From the NCBI GenBank assembly GCA_015654835.1, contig JAATGG010000150.1:1-42480 (forward strand): a stretch of 42,480 nt of DNA, written 5' to 3'. Position numbers and translations under genes: made by a program. This document shows positions 16,165 through 24,953 of the stretch, in pieces (positions within the stretch are counted from its first letter, which is position 1; each line of letters begins with the position of its first letter). Below the pieces are notes generated by a model. It did no database searches. It saw only the letters and a list, made by a program, of their open reading frames with translations, and was not told the DNA's origin. Origin of the DNA: Terriglobales bacterium (GTDB lineage Bacteria > Acidobacteriota > Terriglobia > Terriglobales > Acidobacteriaceae).

Positions 16165-18615
16165 ATGAGCGAATCCGGCCATAATCGACCCGCCCCACAG
16201 ACTCAAGAGCACGATCTCGTTTGCGGAATGGAGGTCGATCCCTCGAATGCCGCGGCGAGCATTGCATATCAGGGTGTCACTTTTCACTTTTGCAGCGAGG
16301 GCTGTGCCGCAAGGTTTCGGGCGGCACCAGAAGATTACGCGCGGAGCAATCCGAATTCATCTTCCCCCCCGATGAATGCGAAGACCGCGCCGCCAGGCGA
16401 ATACACATGTCCAATGCATCCGGAGATCAAAAAAGCGGGTCCGGGCAGTTGCCCGAAGTGTGGCATGGCGCTGGAACCGGTGACGGTCACCGCACCATCC
16501 AAGCGAAGCGAATATACCTGTCCAATGCACCCGCAGATCGTGCGCGGCGCACCGGGGCCGTGCCCAATCTGTGGCATGGCACTCGAACCTCGAGAGGTCG
16601 CTGCCGAAGAAACCAATCCGGAACTGATCAATATGATGAGGCGGTTTTGGATCAGCATCGCACTCGCCGTGCCGATGCTGGCGCTGATGGTCTCCGGATT
16701 TCTGCCTTCAATGCCTATGCAACACATGTTCTCGGCAAAAGTCTGGGGCTGGATCGAGTTCGCGCTTACAACTCCGGTGGTCCTCTGGTGTGGGTTGCCG
16801 TTCTTTGTCCGGGGTTGGCAATCCCTGGTGCATCGCAGCCTAAACATGTTTACGCTGGTTGCCTTGGGTACCGGAACGGCCTACATTTACAGCGTCTTTG
16901 CTACCGTTATTCCTCGGATCTTTCCGGCGTCGCTTCGCGGAGCCGGAGGGCAGATCGATGTGTATTTTGAGCCGGCCGCAGTTATCGTTGCACTGGTTCT
17001 GCTCGGTCAAGTGTTGGAACTGCGTGCCCGCAGCCAAACCAGCGGTGCAATTCGCGCGCTGCTCGGCTTGGCTCCCAAGACGGCAAAGCGGCTTGACGAC
17101 AACGGCGACGAAGCGGACGTACCGCTCGAACAAGTGCAAGTTGGTGACCGGCTTCGCGTGCGGCCCGGAGAAAAAGTGCCGGTGGATGGCACCGTGCTTG
17201 AAGGTCACAGTTCCATCGATGAATCGATGATCAGCGGAGAACCGATCCCCGTTGAAAAGGACAAGGACGCGAAAGTCACGGCGGGAACCGTGAATGGAAC
17301 CGGCGGATTCGTGATGCGCGCGGAACGTATCGGCACCGACACACTGTTGGCGCAGATCGTAAAGATGGTCAGCGAAGCGCAGCGGTCGCGGGCGCCTATT
17401 CAGCGGCTGGCAGATCGAGTGTCGTCGTACTTTGTACCCACTGTAATCATTGCGGCTATCGTTACGTTCGTTGTCTGGTTCCTCGCCGGCCCGCAGCCTC
17501 GCTTTGCTCATGCCTTGGTAAACGCAGTTGCGGTACTCATTGTTGCCTGCCCGTGCGCTCTTGGGCTAGCCACCCCGATGGCCATCATGGTGAGCACTGG
17601 TCGCGGAGCTCGCGCAGGCATCCTCATTCGCAATGCGGAGGCGCTGGAGACATTCGGCAGGGTTGACACACTCATCATCGACAAGACGAGAACCCTGACC
17701 GAAGGCAAGCCGTCGCTGAGCGCCGTCATTCCCCAGCCTGGAATCAGCGAAAACGACCTGCTAAAGCTCGTCGCCAGCCTTGAACGCTCCAGCGAACATC
17801 CTTTGGCGGCAGCCATCGTCAAGGGGGCCGAGGCAAAGAAGCTATCCCTGTCCGATGTCGCCGGATTCAACTCCGCCACCGGCAAAGGTGTAAAGGGAAC
17901 CGTCTCAGGCAAGCAGGTTGCAGTCGGAAATACGGAGTTGTTCCACGACCTGTCCGTCGATCCGAGCCCCTTGCTTGATCGGGCTGAAGATCTGCGCAAG
18001 GAGGGCCAGACGGTGATGCTGGTTGCCGTGGATGGCAAAGCTGCCGGCATCGTGGGCGTCGCCGATCCAATCAAGGACTCCACACCGGATGCGATCCGAG
18101 AGCTCAAGGCAGCCGGTCTGACAGTCATCATGGTCACTGGAGACAACGTGACCACAGCCAAAGCTGTCGCGGAAAAGCTCGGCATCGAGTTTGAGGCCGA
18201 TGTACTGCCGCAAAAGAAGGCGGAGGTCGTCAAGGAACGCCAGCAAAAAGGCTCCGTGGTCGCGATGGCCGGCGATGGCGTGAACGATGCGCCAGCTCTT
18301 GCACAGGCTGATATCGGCATCGCTATGGGCACTGGTACCGATGTGGCCATGGAGGCCGGCGGCATCACGTTATTGAAAGGCGACCTGCGTGGCATTCTCC
18401 GCGCGCTTCACCTTAGCAAGTCGACGATGCGGAATATTCGCGAGAACCTGTTCTTTGCCTTTGTTTATAACGCCGTTGGCGTGCCGCTGGCCGCAGGGGT
18501 GCTTTTTCCAGTCTTCGGTCTGCTTCTGAATCCAATGATTGCGGCGGCCGCCATGAGTTTCAGCTCGGTCTCGGTGATTGCCAATGCGCTGAGATTGCGG
18601 ACGACGAAGATATAA
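16165..18615 (+). CDS. Cu(I)-type P1B ATPase with YHS and two Cys-rich metal-binding domains; altered DKTRT motif
   Basis: An 816-aa heavy-metal exporter. N-terminal parts are a YHS domain ([10 protein letters not shown] with CSEGC) and two HMBD modules (YTCPMHPEI with [17 protein letters not shown] with CPICGMAL). The core has the actuator [10 protein letters not shown], the intramembrane [28 protein letters not shown], and C-terminal YN and MSFSS motifs expected of Cu(I)/Ag(I) pumps. The phosphorylation loop reads IIDKTRTLT: Asp506 is present, but the near-invariant Gly is Arg (codon AGA 17689-17691, one base from GGA). This probably impairs catalysis. The frame opens at 16123 inside the nitroreductase gene; the ATG at 16165, four bases past that stop, is the sensible start. 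Confidence 0.92.
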   Translation: MSESGHNRPAPQTQEHDLVCGMEVDPSNAAASIAYQGVTFHFCSEGCAARFRAAPEDYARSNPNSSSPPMNAKTAPPGEYTCPMHPEIKKAGPGSCPKCGMALEPVTVTAPSKRSEYTCPMHPQIVRGAPGPCPICGMALEPREVAAEETNPELINMMRRFWISIALAVPMLALMVSGFLPSMPMQHMFSAKVWGWIEFALTTPVVLWCGLPFFVRGWQSLVHRSLNMFTLVALGTGTAYIYSVFATVIPRIFPASLRGAGGQIDVYFEPAAVIVALVLLGQVLELRARSQTSGAIRALLGLAPKTAKRLDDNGDEADVPLEQVQVGDRLRVRPGEKVPVDGTVLEGHSSIDESMISGEPIPVEKDKDAKVTAGTVNGTGGFVMRAERIGTDTLLAQIVKMVSEAQRSRAPIQRLADRVSSYFVPTVIIAAIVTFVVWFLAGPQPRFAHALVNAVAVLIVACPCALGLATPMAIMVSTGRGARAGILIRNAEALETFGRVDTLIIDKTRTLTEGKPSLSAVIPQPGISENDLLKLVASLERSSEHPLAAAIVKGAEAKKLSLSDVAGFNSATGKGVKGTVSGKQVAVGNTELFHDLSVDPSPLLDRAEDLRKEGQTVMLVAVDGKAAGIVGVADPIKDSTPDAIRELKAAGLTVIMVTGDNVTTAKAVAEKLGIEFEADVLPQKKAEVVKERQQKGSVVAMAGDGVNDAPALAQADIGIAMGTGTDVAMEAGGITLLKGDLRGILRALHLSKSTMRNIRENLFFAFVYNAVGVPLAAGVLFPVFGLLLNPMIAAAAMSFSSVSVIANALRLRTTKI

Positions 18616-18820
18616 ATCGCCGACGAAACCTAGACGTCCAAACGGGCATGGGCGAGAGGAGTTGGCCGCCCTGATCCTTAATGACCAGATATGTCCATAG
18701 CCGTTATGAAAAGGTTTTAGTTGGGATTATTTGCGCGAGCCGAAGTCATGAAGAGATTTGACAATCGCGATCCTGAATTGGTTCACACATAGGCGTCTCT
18801 GACAGTATCCCTGGAGAAGA

Positions 18821-19488
18821 ATGCCACCCTACCAACTCGATGAGGTCCTATCCGGTCCGCGCTTGCGCGCTGCTGTTGTTGTCGCCCACCCGGACGACGA
18901 GACACTCTGGTGCGGCGGCTACATTCTGGCCCACCCGGAGATCGATTGGAAGATTGTGACTCTATCGAGAGCATCCGACCCGATCGTGCACCCAAGTTCC
19001 GCCGTGTTCTGGAGCAATTGGGGGCAACGGGTGAGATGGCGGATCTGGATGATGAGCCGGGCCAGGTGCCGTTATCAATTGAACTGATTCAGGAGACCAT
19101 AATCAGATTGTTGGCTGGATTCAGTTACAGCTTGATTCTCACCCACGGCCCAATGGGCGAATACACGCGCCACCGCCGGCATGAGGAGTGCTGCAGATCC
19201 GTGGTTGAACTGTGGCGTTCGGGCAGCATTTCCACAAAATGTCTGTGGCTCTTCGCTTACGAAGATGGAGGACACGCCTACATGCCGCGGGTTCGCGACG
19301 ATGCGGATCGTAGGGACATTTTGCCGGAGAACGTCTGGCTTGAAAAGCGTCGGTTGATTACCGATGTCTACGGGTATGGACCAGAAAGCTGGGAAGCACA
19401 GGCGACTTCGCATGAAGAAGGATTCTGGTGTTTTGATTCAGCACAGGCAGCGGCAAAGCGTGCGGCGATCAAGGGAGAGCAATCGTGA
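18821..19488 (+). pseudogene. PIG-L (LmbE) family deacetylase, disrupted by a -1 frameshift
   Basis: A zinc-dependent N-acetylglucosamine-type deacetylase of about 222 residues when the frames are joined. The first frame (from ATG 18821, behind GGAGAAG) carries the metal-binding VVVAHPDDETLWCGG and runs to VTLSRASDP. Homology then continues in the next frame as DRAPKFRRVLEQLGATGEMA, through LILTHGPMGEYTRHRRHEE (second metal site) to the end at 19488. Inserting one base at about 18982/18983 (CCGAT to CCGGAT) restores one frame, so this is a single-nucleotide loss or a sequencing error. The TGA overlaps the GTG of the glycosyltransferase gene (GTGA), so the second half still shows operon architecture. 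Confidence 0.85.
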
Positions 19489-20627
19489 AGGTACTCGTAT
19501 TGAGCGAATATCCGGCGCCGGCCGCAGGCTTGGCCCTGCAAGGCGAATTGTTATGCAGGGGCCTGCGCGAGATGGGCGTGGACGTTCACCCGGTACACCT
19601 GGAATCCGACTTAGAGAAGGAATGGTACTATCGCTGGTTCAAGCCGGATATTGTAGTGGGCGTCGGATTCTGGGGCCATCTTCCGCATCTTGTCCTGCAC
19701 CCACAGAAGTTCGGGATGACGGCTGTCCCATGGCTTGTGGCCGACGGCTATATAGCGGAACATCGTGAACTGCTGAATGCTCTGCCGCTGATCCTTGTCA
19801 CCTCCAACTGGGTCAAGGAAGTCTATATTCGCGATGGCATCAGAGGCGACAACATCGTTGTGCTCGCTGTGGGTTGTGGCACAGATCTCTATACGCCGCA
19901 CAGCCGCGACGACTTCAAAGTCCAGGCAATTCGCGAGGCCTTGGGAATATCGGAAGACCAATTGATGATCTTGACCGCCGGTGGCGACGGTGCCTCCAAG
20001 GGCGCTCAGGAGGTTATGCAGGCGCTGGCGCAAATCGATAGCGACGTCCCCGACTGGAGATATGTCTGCAAGGTTTGGCCCCAGCTCCGCACCGAACAAC
20101 AAAACCTGATCGACCTGAAAATGGCAGATGATCTGGGCATCGGCAAGAAGGTAATTTTCTCGACGAATATTGTCTCGCAGAACTTCATACCCTATTTATT
20201 GTCTGCCTGTGATATCTACGCCGCGCCGTCGCGTCTCGAGGGTTTTGGCATGATCCAGGTTGAGGCCAACGCCTGCGAAAAACCAGTGATCGCCATCGAT
20301 GCCATGGCCTTTCGCGACACCATGGTCCACGGCGAAACGGCATTCCTGGCGCAGGTGGCAGAGGAAAGAAAAATCACCGAAGCACGTTATGGCGAAGGAC
20401 ACAACTACGAAAAAAGCCATCGCATCGTGTTTCCGAATCCGCGCACAGCCGAATACCGGGCCAGCGTGCCCGACATCGCAAAGTACCTTCGTCTACTAAT
20501 GCAGGACAGCGCTCTGCGCCAGCGCATGGGAGAAGCGGGCCGCAAGCGTGTAGTAGAGCTATTCGACTATCGCCGGGTCGCAAGGCAATTTGTGGAGATC
20601 GTTTCCGACCGATTGGGTATCCAGTAG
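19485..20627 (+). CDS. GT-B glycosyltransferase, family 4 type
   Basis: A 380-aa retaining glycosyltransferase with two Rossmann-like halves. N-terminal: MKVLVLSEYPAPAAG and KPDIVVGVGFWGHLP. C-terminal: a nucleotide-sugar-binding region beginning LMILTAGGDGASKGAQEVM, then the donor-binding SRLEGFGMIQVEANACEKPV, with the EX7E-type Glu pair expected of GT4. No signal peptide or membrane span; it would act at the cytoplasmic face. The GTG start at 19485 overlaps the stop of the PIG-L gene. The GH100-like gene follows closely. A deacetylase, a transferase and a glycosidase in tandem suggest synthesis and trimming of an amino-sugar-containing glycan or glycoside; this is inference, and neither donor nor acceptor can be named. 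Confidence 0.88.
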   Translation: MKVLVLSEYPAPAAGLALQGELLCRGLREMGVDVHPVHLESDLEKEWYYRWFKPDIVVGVGFWGHLPHLVLHPQKFGMTAVPWLVADGYIAEHRELLNALPLILVTSNWVKEVYIRDGIRGDNIVVLAVGCGTDLYTPHSRDDFKVQAIREALGISEDQLMILTAGGDGASKGAQEVMQALAQIDSDVPDWRYVCKVWPQLRTEQQNLIDLKMADDLGIGKKVIFSTNIVSQNFIPYLLSACDIYAAPSRLEGFGMIQVEANACEKPVIAIDAMAFRDTMVHGETAFLAQVAEERKITEARYGEGHNYEKSHRIVFPNPRTAEYRASVPDIAKYLRLLMQDSALRQRMGEAGRKRVVELFDYRRVARQFVEIVSDRLGIQ

Positions 20628-20681
20628 TTGCAACGAGGCCTGAGTGCTGCCCCCTCAACCCAGCACTTCATCGAGGAGTTT

Positions 20682-21884
20682 ATGTCGTTCGACGATAAAT
20701 CACTCATCTCTATCGGGCAGGCCAAAGAGGCGGCTCTCCAAATTCTGCTGCACAATGCAAAGGGTCCATTTGAAGGGCTGCCTCGGACCGCAGGTTGGGG
20801 ATACCCGGAGCCTTACACGCGCGATCTGATGATCTCCTCTCTTGGCTTTCTCGCTACGGGCAACCAGCGACTTGCCGATGCTCTGGAACGCACGCTGGTA
20901 GCGCTTGCCGGCAATCAGTCGCTTCATGGCCACATCCCATCCCTCGCGCACGATCCGGATAACCGCGGCTCCAGTGACTCGACGCCTCTGTTCCTGTTCG
21001 GGCTCGCTCTCTACAGAATATCGACGAATCAGCCGGAGTTCCTCCGTGAAGCAGCGGAGAAGGCTCGGATGTGGATGCTGTACCAGAGTCCGGATGACAG
21101 AATCATGGTATGTCAGATGCCCACCAGCGACTGGCGCGATGAACAGTACGTGATTGGCTATGGCCTCTACGTGAACATGCTCGTCTATGCCTGTCTCCGT
21201 CTTTACGGAGACCCTGAATCCGCCGAGCAAATGCGTGGATTGATGAGCCGTCTGGAGGTCAACGGGGAGCAAAAGAAAAGCTATGAGCAAGAGGCTCTTG
21301 TGGAGCCAACAGCGCCCTACTACGGGCTGTATTCCTACAAGATCATGAGCAGCGACCGCTTCGATCTGCTTGGCAACAGCCTCGCAATCCTCACCGGAAT
21401 TGCTTCGCCGCAATGGGGCGTAAATTTGCTAACGTGGATAGAAGCCGAGTGCGAGGCCATGCGCGGGCACGGAGAGCTTGCCGTGGATTTGCCGCCCTGC
21501 CTGTTCCCTTACATTCTGCCCCATCATGTGGATTGGCTGCCACGATACGAGCGCTATAATCGGCCCGGCGATTACCACAACGGGGGAGTGTGGCCTTTCA
21601 TTTGTGGCTTCTATGTTGCTGCATGCGTAGCGGCAGGACAGATGGATCTGGCAGAACGCAAATTGTTGGCGCTGACAGAACTGGTCAAGCCATGGCATGA
21701 AAACGCGGCGGAGTGGGGCTTCAACGAATGGATTCATGCCCAAACCGGCAAGCCCAGCGGCAGGGATTGGCAAACATGGTCGGCCGCCATGTACCTATAC
21801 GCTGCTGAGTGCGTGCGGCAGCGAGGGACGCCCTTTTTCGCCGAGATTCGTGGCTACGGATTCAATGCAGAGGCCCAGATCTGA
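20682..21884 (+). CDS. (alpha/alpha)6-barrel glycosidase, GH100 / amylo-1,6-glucosidase-like
   Basis: A 400-aa cytoplasmic protein with the repeating helix pairs of a six-hairpin glycosidase. Marks seen: YPEPYTRDLMISSLGFLATG (candidate catalytic Asp of the RD motif), HGHIPSLAHDPDNRGSSDST, TSDWRDEQYVIGYGLYVNML, GGVWPFICGFYVAA and a C-terminal GKPSGRDWQTWSAAMYLYAA. These resemble neutral/alkaline invertases (GH100) and related debranching glucosidases. Assignment to one family needs a profile search. The frame opens with TTG at 20628, one base past the upstream stop, but the ATG at 20682 behind GAGGAG is more likely. It is the last gene of the PIG-L/GT4 operon and probably remodels the same sugar. 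Confidence 0.8.
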   Translation: MSFDDKSLISIGQAKEAALQILLHNAKGPFEGLPRTAGWGYPEPYTRDLMISSLGFLATGNQRLADALERTLVALAGNQSLHGHIPSLAHDPDNRGSSDSTPLFLFGLALYRISTNQPEFLREAAEKARMWMLYQSPDDRIMVCQMPTSDWRDEQYVIGYGLYVNMLVYACLRLYGDPESAEQMRGLMSRLEVNGEQKKSYEQEALVEPTAPYYGLYSYKIMSSDRFDLLGNSLAILTGIASPQWGVNLLTWIEAECEAMRGHGELAVDLPPCLFPYILPHHVDWLPRYERYNRPGDYHNGGVWPFICGFYVAACVAAGQMDLAERKLLALTELVKPWHENAAEWGFNEWIHAQTGKPSGRDWQTWSAAMYLYAAECVRQRGTPFFAEIRGYGFNAEAQI

Positions 21885-21949
21885 GGAACATTACAATATG
21901 GCAGTAAGTCAGAAACCTGAATGAGAAGAACTTGTCTGGGTGGGAACAT

Positions 21950-22294
21950 TCAGCGGATCAAGTCTTCCGCGCGCATTTGAGATTCACGAAAAGTAAGGAC
22001 ATCCGTAACATCGGGAAGAATCTCGAACCACATGCTGTTTATTGCCGGGATCCTTTGGATTGCCTGCGTTGTCACCTTGAGTTCGAACTGGGATAGCCCC
22101 TTCAACTCCTGCAAGAAGCCGTCAAGCTGGTCTAAGCGACCTTCTATCTCTATCTCAATGCCTTCGCCAAAATTCCTTACCCAACCTGTAAGACGCAATT
22201 GCTGTGCAAGGAGATAGACCGTTGGACGATATCCGAAAGCCCGCAAAGGGCCCTCGAGGAAGATTCCATGCGCGATAGGTGTGTGTATTACCAT
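21950..22294 (-). CDS. Free-standing HypF-type acylphosphatase domain
   Basis: A 114-aa protein matching only the N-terminal acylphosphatase domain of HypF, the carbamoyltransferase that supplies the cyanide ligand of [NiFe] hydrogenases. The active-site Arg lies in AFGYRPTVYLLAQQLRLTGW and the catalytic Asn in GWVRNFGEGIEIEIEG; the usual VQGVGF stretch is altered to LRAFGY. The zinc-finger, YrdC and Kae1-like parts of the roughly 750-aa HypF are absent, and the next gene converges on it, so nothing remains downstream. It starts 10 bases after hypA with no good ribosome-binding site. It could be a dedicated acylphosphatase, a HypF remnant, or an accessory that works with a HypF elsewhere. Confidence 0.7.
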   Translation of the reverse strand: MVIHTPIAHGIFLEGPLRAFGYRPTVYLLAQQLRLTGWVRNFGEGIEIEIEGRLDQLDGFLQELKGLSQFELKVTTQAIQRIPAINSMWFEILPDVTDVLTFRESQMRAEDLIR

Positions 22295-22304
22295 CGTGGA
22301 TCAT

Positions 22305-22676
22305 TCAGGCAACCGCCGTGATTGCGGGGTAGCGCTCTTCGATCTCGATAAATTCAATTTGAAGTTCTTTGCCAGAGATGATTTGTAAAGGAAAACCACA
22401 TTGGCAACAAATGAGGGACATTGGCCTGGCTGGCTGCGGTTCCGCGTTACACACCACACAATGCAAGATCATTGGAACGACTTCGACCTCCAGACGAGCG
22501 TGTTCAGCCAGTGTTCCCAGTCGAGCGACTTCGAAGGCAAACTCCAGTGCCTCGCGAGCAATGGCAGTGAACTCGCCAAGCTGGAGCTTAATGGCCGTAA
22601 TGGATCGCGAGTTTGCTTCACGAGCCTTCTCTTCCGCGACTTCAAGAATGCTCTCAATGATGGAGATCTCATGCAT
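22305..22676 (-). CDS. hypA: Hydrogenase nickel-insertion protein HypA
   Basis: A 123-aa HypA/HybF protein that delivers nickel to the large subunit together with HypB. The N-terminal MHEISIIESIL supplies the nickel ligand His2. The zinc site is formed by CVVC and CCQCG around residues 75-95; an extra adjacent Cys is present. The C-terminal domain ends ELQIEFIEIEE. Its start overlaps the end of the maturation protease gene by eight bases, so it belongs to the hydrogenase operon. HypB, C, D and E are not in the window and must be encoded elsewhere if the enzyme is active. Confidence 0.92.
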   Translation of the reverse strand: MHEISIIESILEVAEEKAREANSRSITAIKLQLGEFTAIAREALEFAFEVARLGTLAEHARLEVEVVPMILHCVVCNAEPQPARPMSLICCQCGFPLQIISGKELQIEFIEIEERYPAITAVA

Positions 22677-23259
22677 TGACGTTGACCTTTGAAGGGTTGG
22701 AGCTTTTCGTCGGACTAAGTGGAAGCCACCACAGGTTAGGCTGAGGCGCTACCTTGCGGCGAATGCAGTGGATGCCGCGCTGCGAAAGCACTTCAGCAAT
22801 AGAAGCCGCTGCTTCTGTGGCAAGGTTCAACATGGCTGCGCTCGGACCGTCTCCGAAAGTGCATGACTCGGGCGCCGCTCCAATCACCATTAATTCAGAT
22901 GGACCGCAGTCCGTTAGACGTAAGTGGATGAGAGTATCCCATAGGCCTGGGTCGTGTCCGGTGATGCGCAGGCAAGCACGGCTTGATGCGAAATCATCTT
23001 CGCAAAACACAGAGACCGTCTGCCGATTCCCATTCGCGTGAACTGCATCGACAATCACAACAAGCTTGCGGCCATAGAGGTAAGGTGCCAGATCAAGACC
23101 AGGCGTGCCAAGGTCGAGCACTTCAACCTCCGGACCACACGCATACTGGCATCGAAACGTCTCTACTGCAAGCGGACCAAAGCCATCGTCACCTAGAAAG
23201 ACATTTCCGAGACCGATGACAGATACACAGTTATGGTTGGCAGGGCTCGAGACTGTCAT
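22669..23259 (-). CDS. hybD: [NiFe]-hydrogenase maturation endopeptidase (HybD/HyaD family)
   Basis: A 196-aa protease that removes the C-terminal peptide of the large subunit once nickel is in place. The nickel-sensing acidic residues are in IGLGNVFLGDDGFGPLAVE (a GD-DG arrangement where the family has a conserved Glu/Asp), LVVIVDAVHANG and ITGHDPGLW (third ligand His). The C-terminal 30 residues are a basic, poorly conserved extension. Its ATG overlaps the TGA of hybC by four bases, the usual coupling of protease and substrate genes. The substrate tail is visible in the adjacent large subunit (15 residues after the last ligand His). Confidence 0.9.
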   Translation of the reverse strand: MTVSSPANHNCVSVIGLGNVFLGDDGFGPLAVETFRCQYACGPEVEVLDLGTPGLDLAPYLYGRKLVVIVDAVHANGNRQTVSVFCEDDFASSRACLRITGHDPGLWDTLIHLRLTDCGPSELMVIGAAPESCTFGDGPSAAMLNLATEAAASIAEVLSQRGIHCIRRKVAPQPNLWWLPLSPTKSSNPSKVNVNA

Positions 23260-24953
23260 TGGACTTTTACCTGCGCGATCGTCTTACCGGTTGCATCGAG
23301 GGTGTGGCAGGAACATGCCATGCAGGGGTCAAACGAATGCACAGTGCGCAGGACCTCGAGTGGCTTTTCGGCATCGACGACGGGGCTGCCAATGAGGGAG
23401 GTTTCATATGGCCCTGGGGCGCCATGCTGATCGCGCGGGCTTGCATTCCAGGTTGTGGGCACTACCGCCTGGTAGTTAGTGAACGTACCCTTGTCAATGA
23501 CAACCCAGTGCGAGAGCGCGCCGCGCGGTGCTTCATGCATGCCCATCCCCACGATTTCACCGGTTGGAAACTGAGGAGCGTTGTAAGTGGTGTCATCTCC
23601 GTTAAGGATGTTGGTAGTGAGCAAATGCAGATGTTCCAGAGCCAGCTCTGACAGCATTGAGGAGCGAATGGCCCGAGCAAGATATCGGCCCATTGTCGAC
23701 TGCATGTCGTTGGGCACCACCTTCAATCCATGCACTGCGGAGATCCTGTCAAACGCTGTGTTGGTCCACTTGCGGGTAAGGGAGTGGCCAGACGCATAGC
23801 CGACGAGAATGTTGGCGAGCGGCCCCACTTGCATTGGCTTTCCGTTATAGCGCGGCGCTTTGACCCATGTGTATTTTGCGTCTTCTTTGAAGTCTGTGTA
23901 GTCGGGAGTGGTCTCTCCCTTGTAGGGTTCTATGGGGCCGCCGCCCTGATACCACGCATGGGTTGAATCTTCGGTGATCGCCTTGCGAAACGGCTCATCC
24001 TTCCAATTGTCAATCGATCGCACGGAGGCAAGATTCCCATCCATGATGACCCCTCCGGGCAGGTCGAACTTGGTGGCTCTCGAATCGAGTGGGAGATCCG
24101 GCACGGCCAGGTAGTTAGCGACACCGCGCCCATAATGGAAGTACTCCGGATAAGAAGCAGCCAGCAAACATGTATCGACAAGAAATACTTGCTGCACAAA
24201 AGGAATCAAGTCTTCGAGGATGGCCTTCAACATTCCGAGGCGATCCATGTTCATCGTCGCGAGACTGTTGAGGTTGATGGCATTCATGACTCCGCCGACC
24301 GCGAGATTCTGAATGTGCGGTGTCTTGCCGCCGAGTATCGCTACCACCTGGCAGGACTTCCTTTGGAACTCGAGCGCCTGCAGATAATGCGCGAAGAGGA
24401 TCAAATTCATTTCCGGGCTCAGGCGCATGGCAGGGTGTCCCCAGTATCCATGGGAGAAAATGCCGAGCTGTCCACCTGCCACAATCCCTTTCACCTTATC
24501 CTGAACTGCCTCGAGTTCGCGTCGCGAGTTACCTTGCCATGAACTGGAACTCTCCGCGATGGAGGCAGCACGCGCCGAATCCGCCTTTGGAATAGACATC
24601 ACGTCGACCCAGTCGAGCGCGGACAAATGATAGAAATGCACGATGTGATCGTGCAGTGCATGGCCAATCAGAATCAAGTTGCGGATGTACTGCGCGTTCG
24701 GTGGAATGTCGAGGGCGAGTGCGTCTTCTACAGCCCGCACAGAAGCAATGCCATGCACCGTCGTGCAGACGCCACAGAACCGCTGCGCAAATACCCCCCC
24801 TTCGCGCGCATCGCGACCGCGCAAAATCGTCTCAAGCCCGCGCCACATCGTACAGCTTGCCCAGGCCTTGTTGACGGTACCACCGTCCACTTCAACATCG
24901 ATGCGAAGATGTCCTTCGATGCGCGTCACAGGGTCAATAGAGATACGTGCCAT
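23256..24953 (-). CDS. hybC: [NiFe]-hydrogenase large (catalytic) subunit
   Basis: A 565-aa catalytic subunit that splits H2 at a Ni-Fe(CN)2CO centre. The L1 motif is RFCGVC (Cys60, Cys63) and L2 is DPCMACSCH (Cys544, Cys547, His550), giving the four nickel-ligating Cys. A 15-residue tail after His550 is the expected cleavage peptide for HybD. Other landmarks: VTRIEGHLRIDVEVDGG at the N-terminus and RGALSHWVVIDKG. The frame is open to 25070, but the ATG at 24951-24953 overlaps the stop of hybB (TAATG), so I start there. It has no export signal and should ride with the Tat signal of the small subunit to the periplasm. Operon order matches the Hyb-type uptake hydrogenase. Confidence 0.95.
   Translation of the reverse strand: MARISIDPVTRIEGHLRIDVEVDGGTVNKAWASCTMWRGLETILRGRDAREGGVFAQRFCGVCTTVHGIASVRAVEDALALDIPPNAQYIRNLILIGHALHDHIVHFYHLSALDWVDVMSIPKADSARAASIAESSSSWQGNSRRELEAVQDKVKGIVAGGQLGIFSHGYWGHPAMRLSPEMNLILFAHYLQALEFQRKSCQVVAILGGKTPHIQNLAVGGVMNAINLNSLATMNMDRLGMLKAILEDLIPFVQQVFLVDTCLLAASYPEYFHYGRGVANYLAVPDLPLDSRATKFDLPGGVIMDGNLASVRSIDNWKDEPFRKAITEDSTHAWYQGGGPIEPYKGETTPDYTDFKEDAKYTWVKAPRYNGKPMQVGPLANILVGYASGHSLTRKWTNTAFDRISAVHGLKVVPNDMQSTMGRYLARAIRSSMLSELALEHLHLLTTNILNGDDTTYNAPQFPTGEIVGMGMHEAPRGALSHWVVIDKGTFTNYQAVVPTTWNASPRDQHGAPGPYETSLIGSPVVDAEKPLEVLRTVHSFDPCMACSCHTLDATGKTIAQVKVQ

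Noticed and set aside
17508..18395. 295-codon minus-strand frame opposite the P1B ATPase
   Set aside because: Antisense of a high-GC conserved gene, with Ser/Ala/Thr-rich composition and no recognisable motif.
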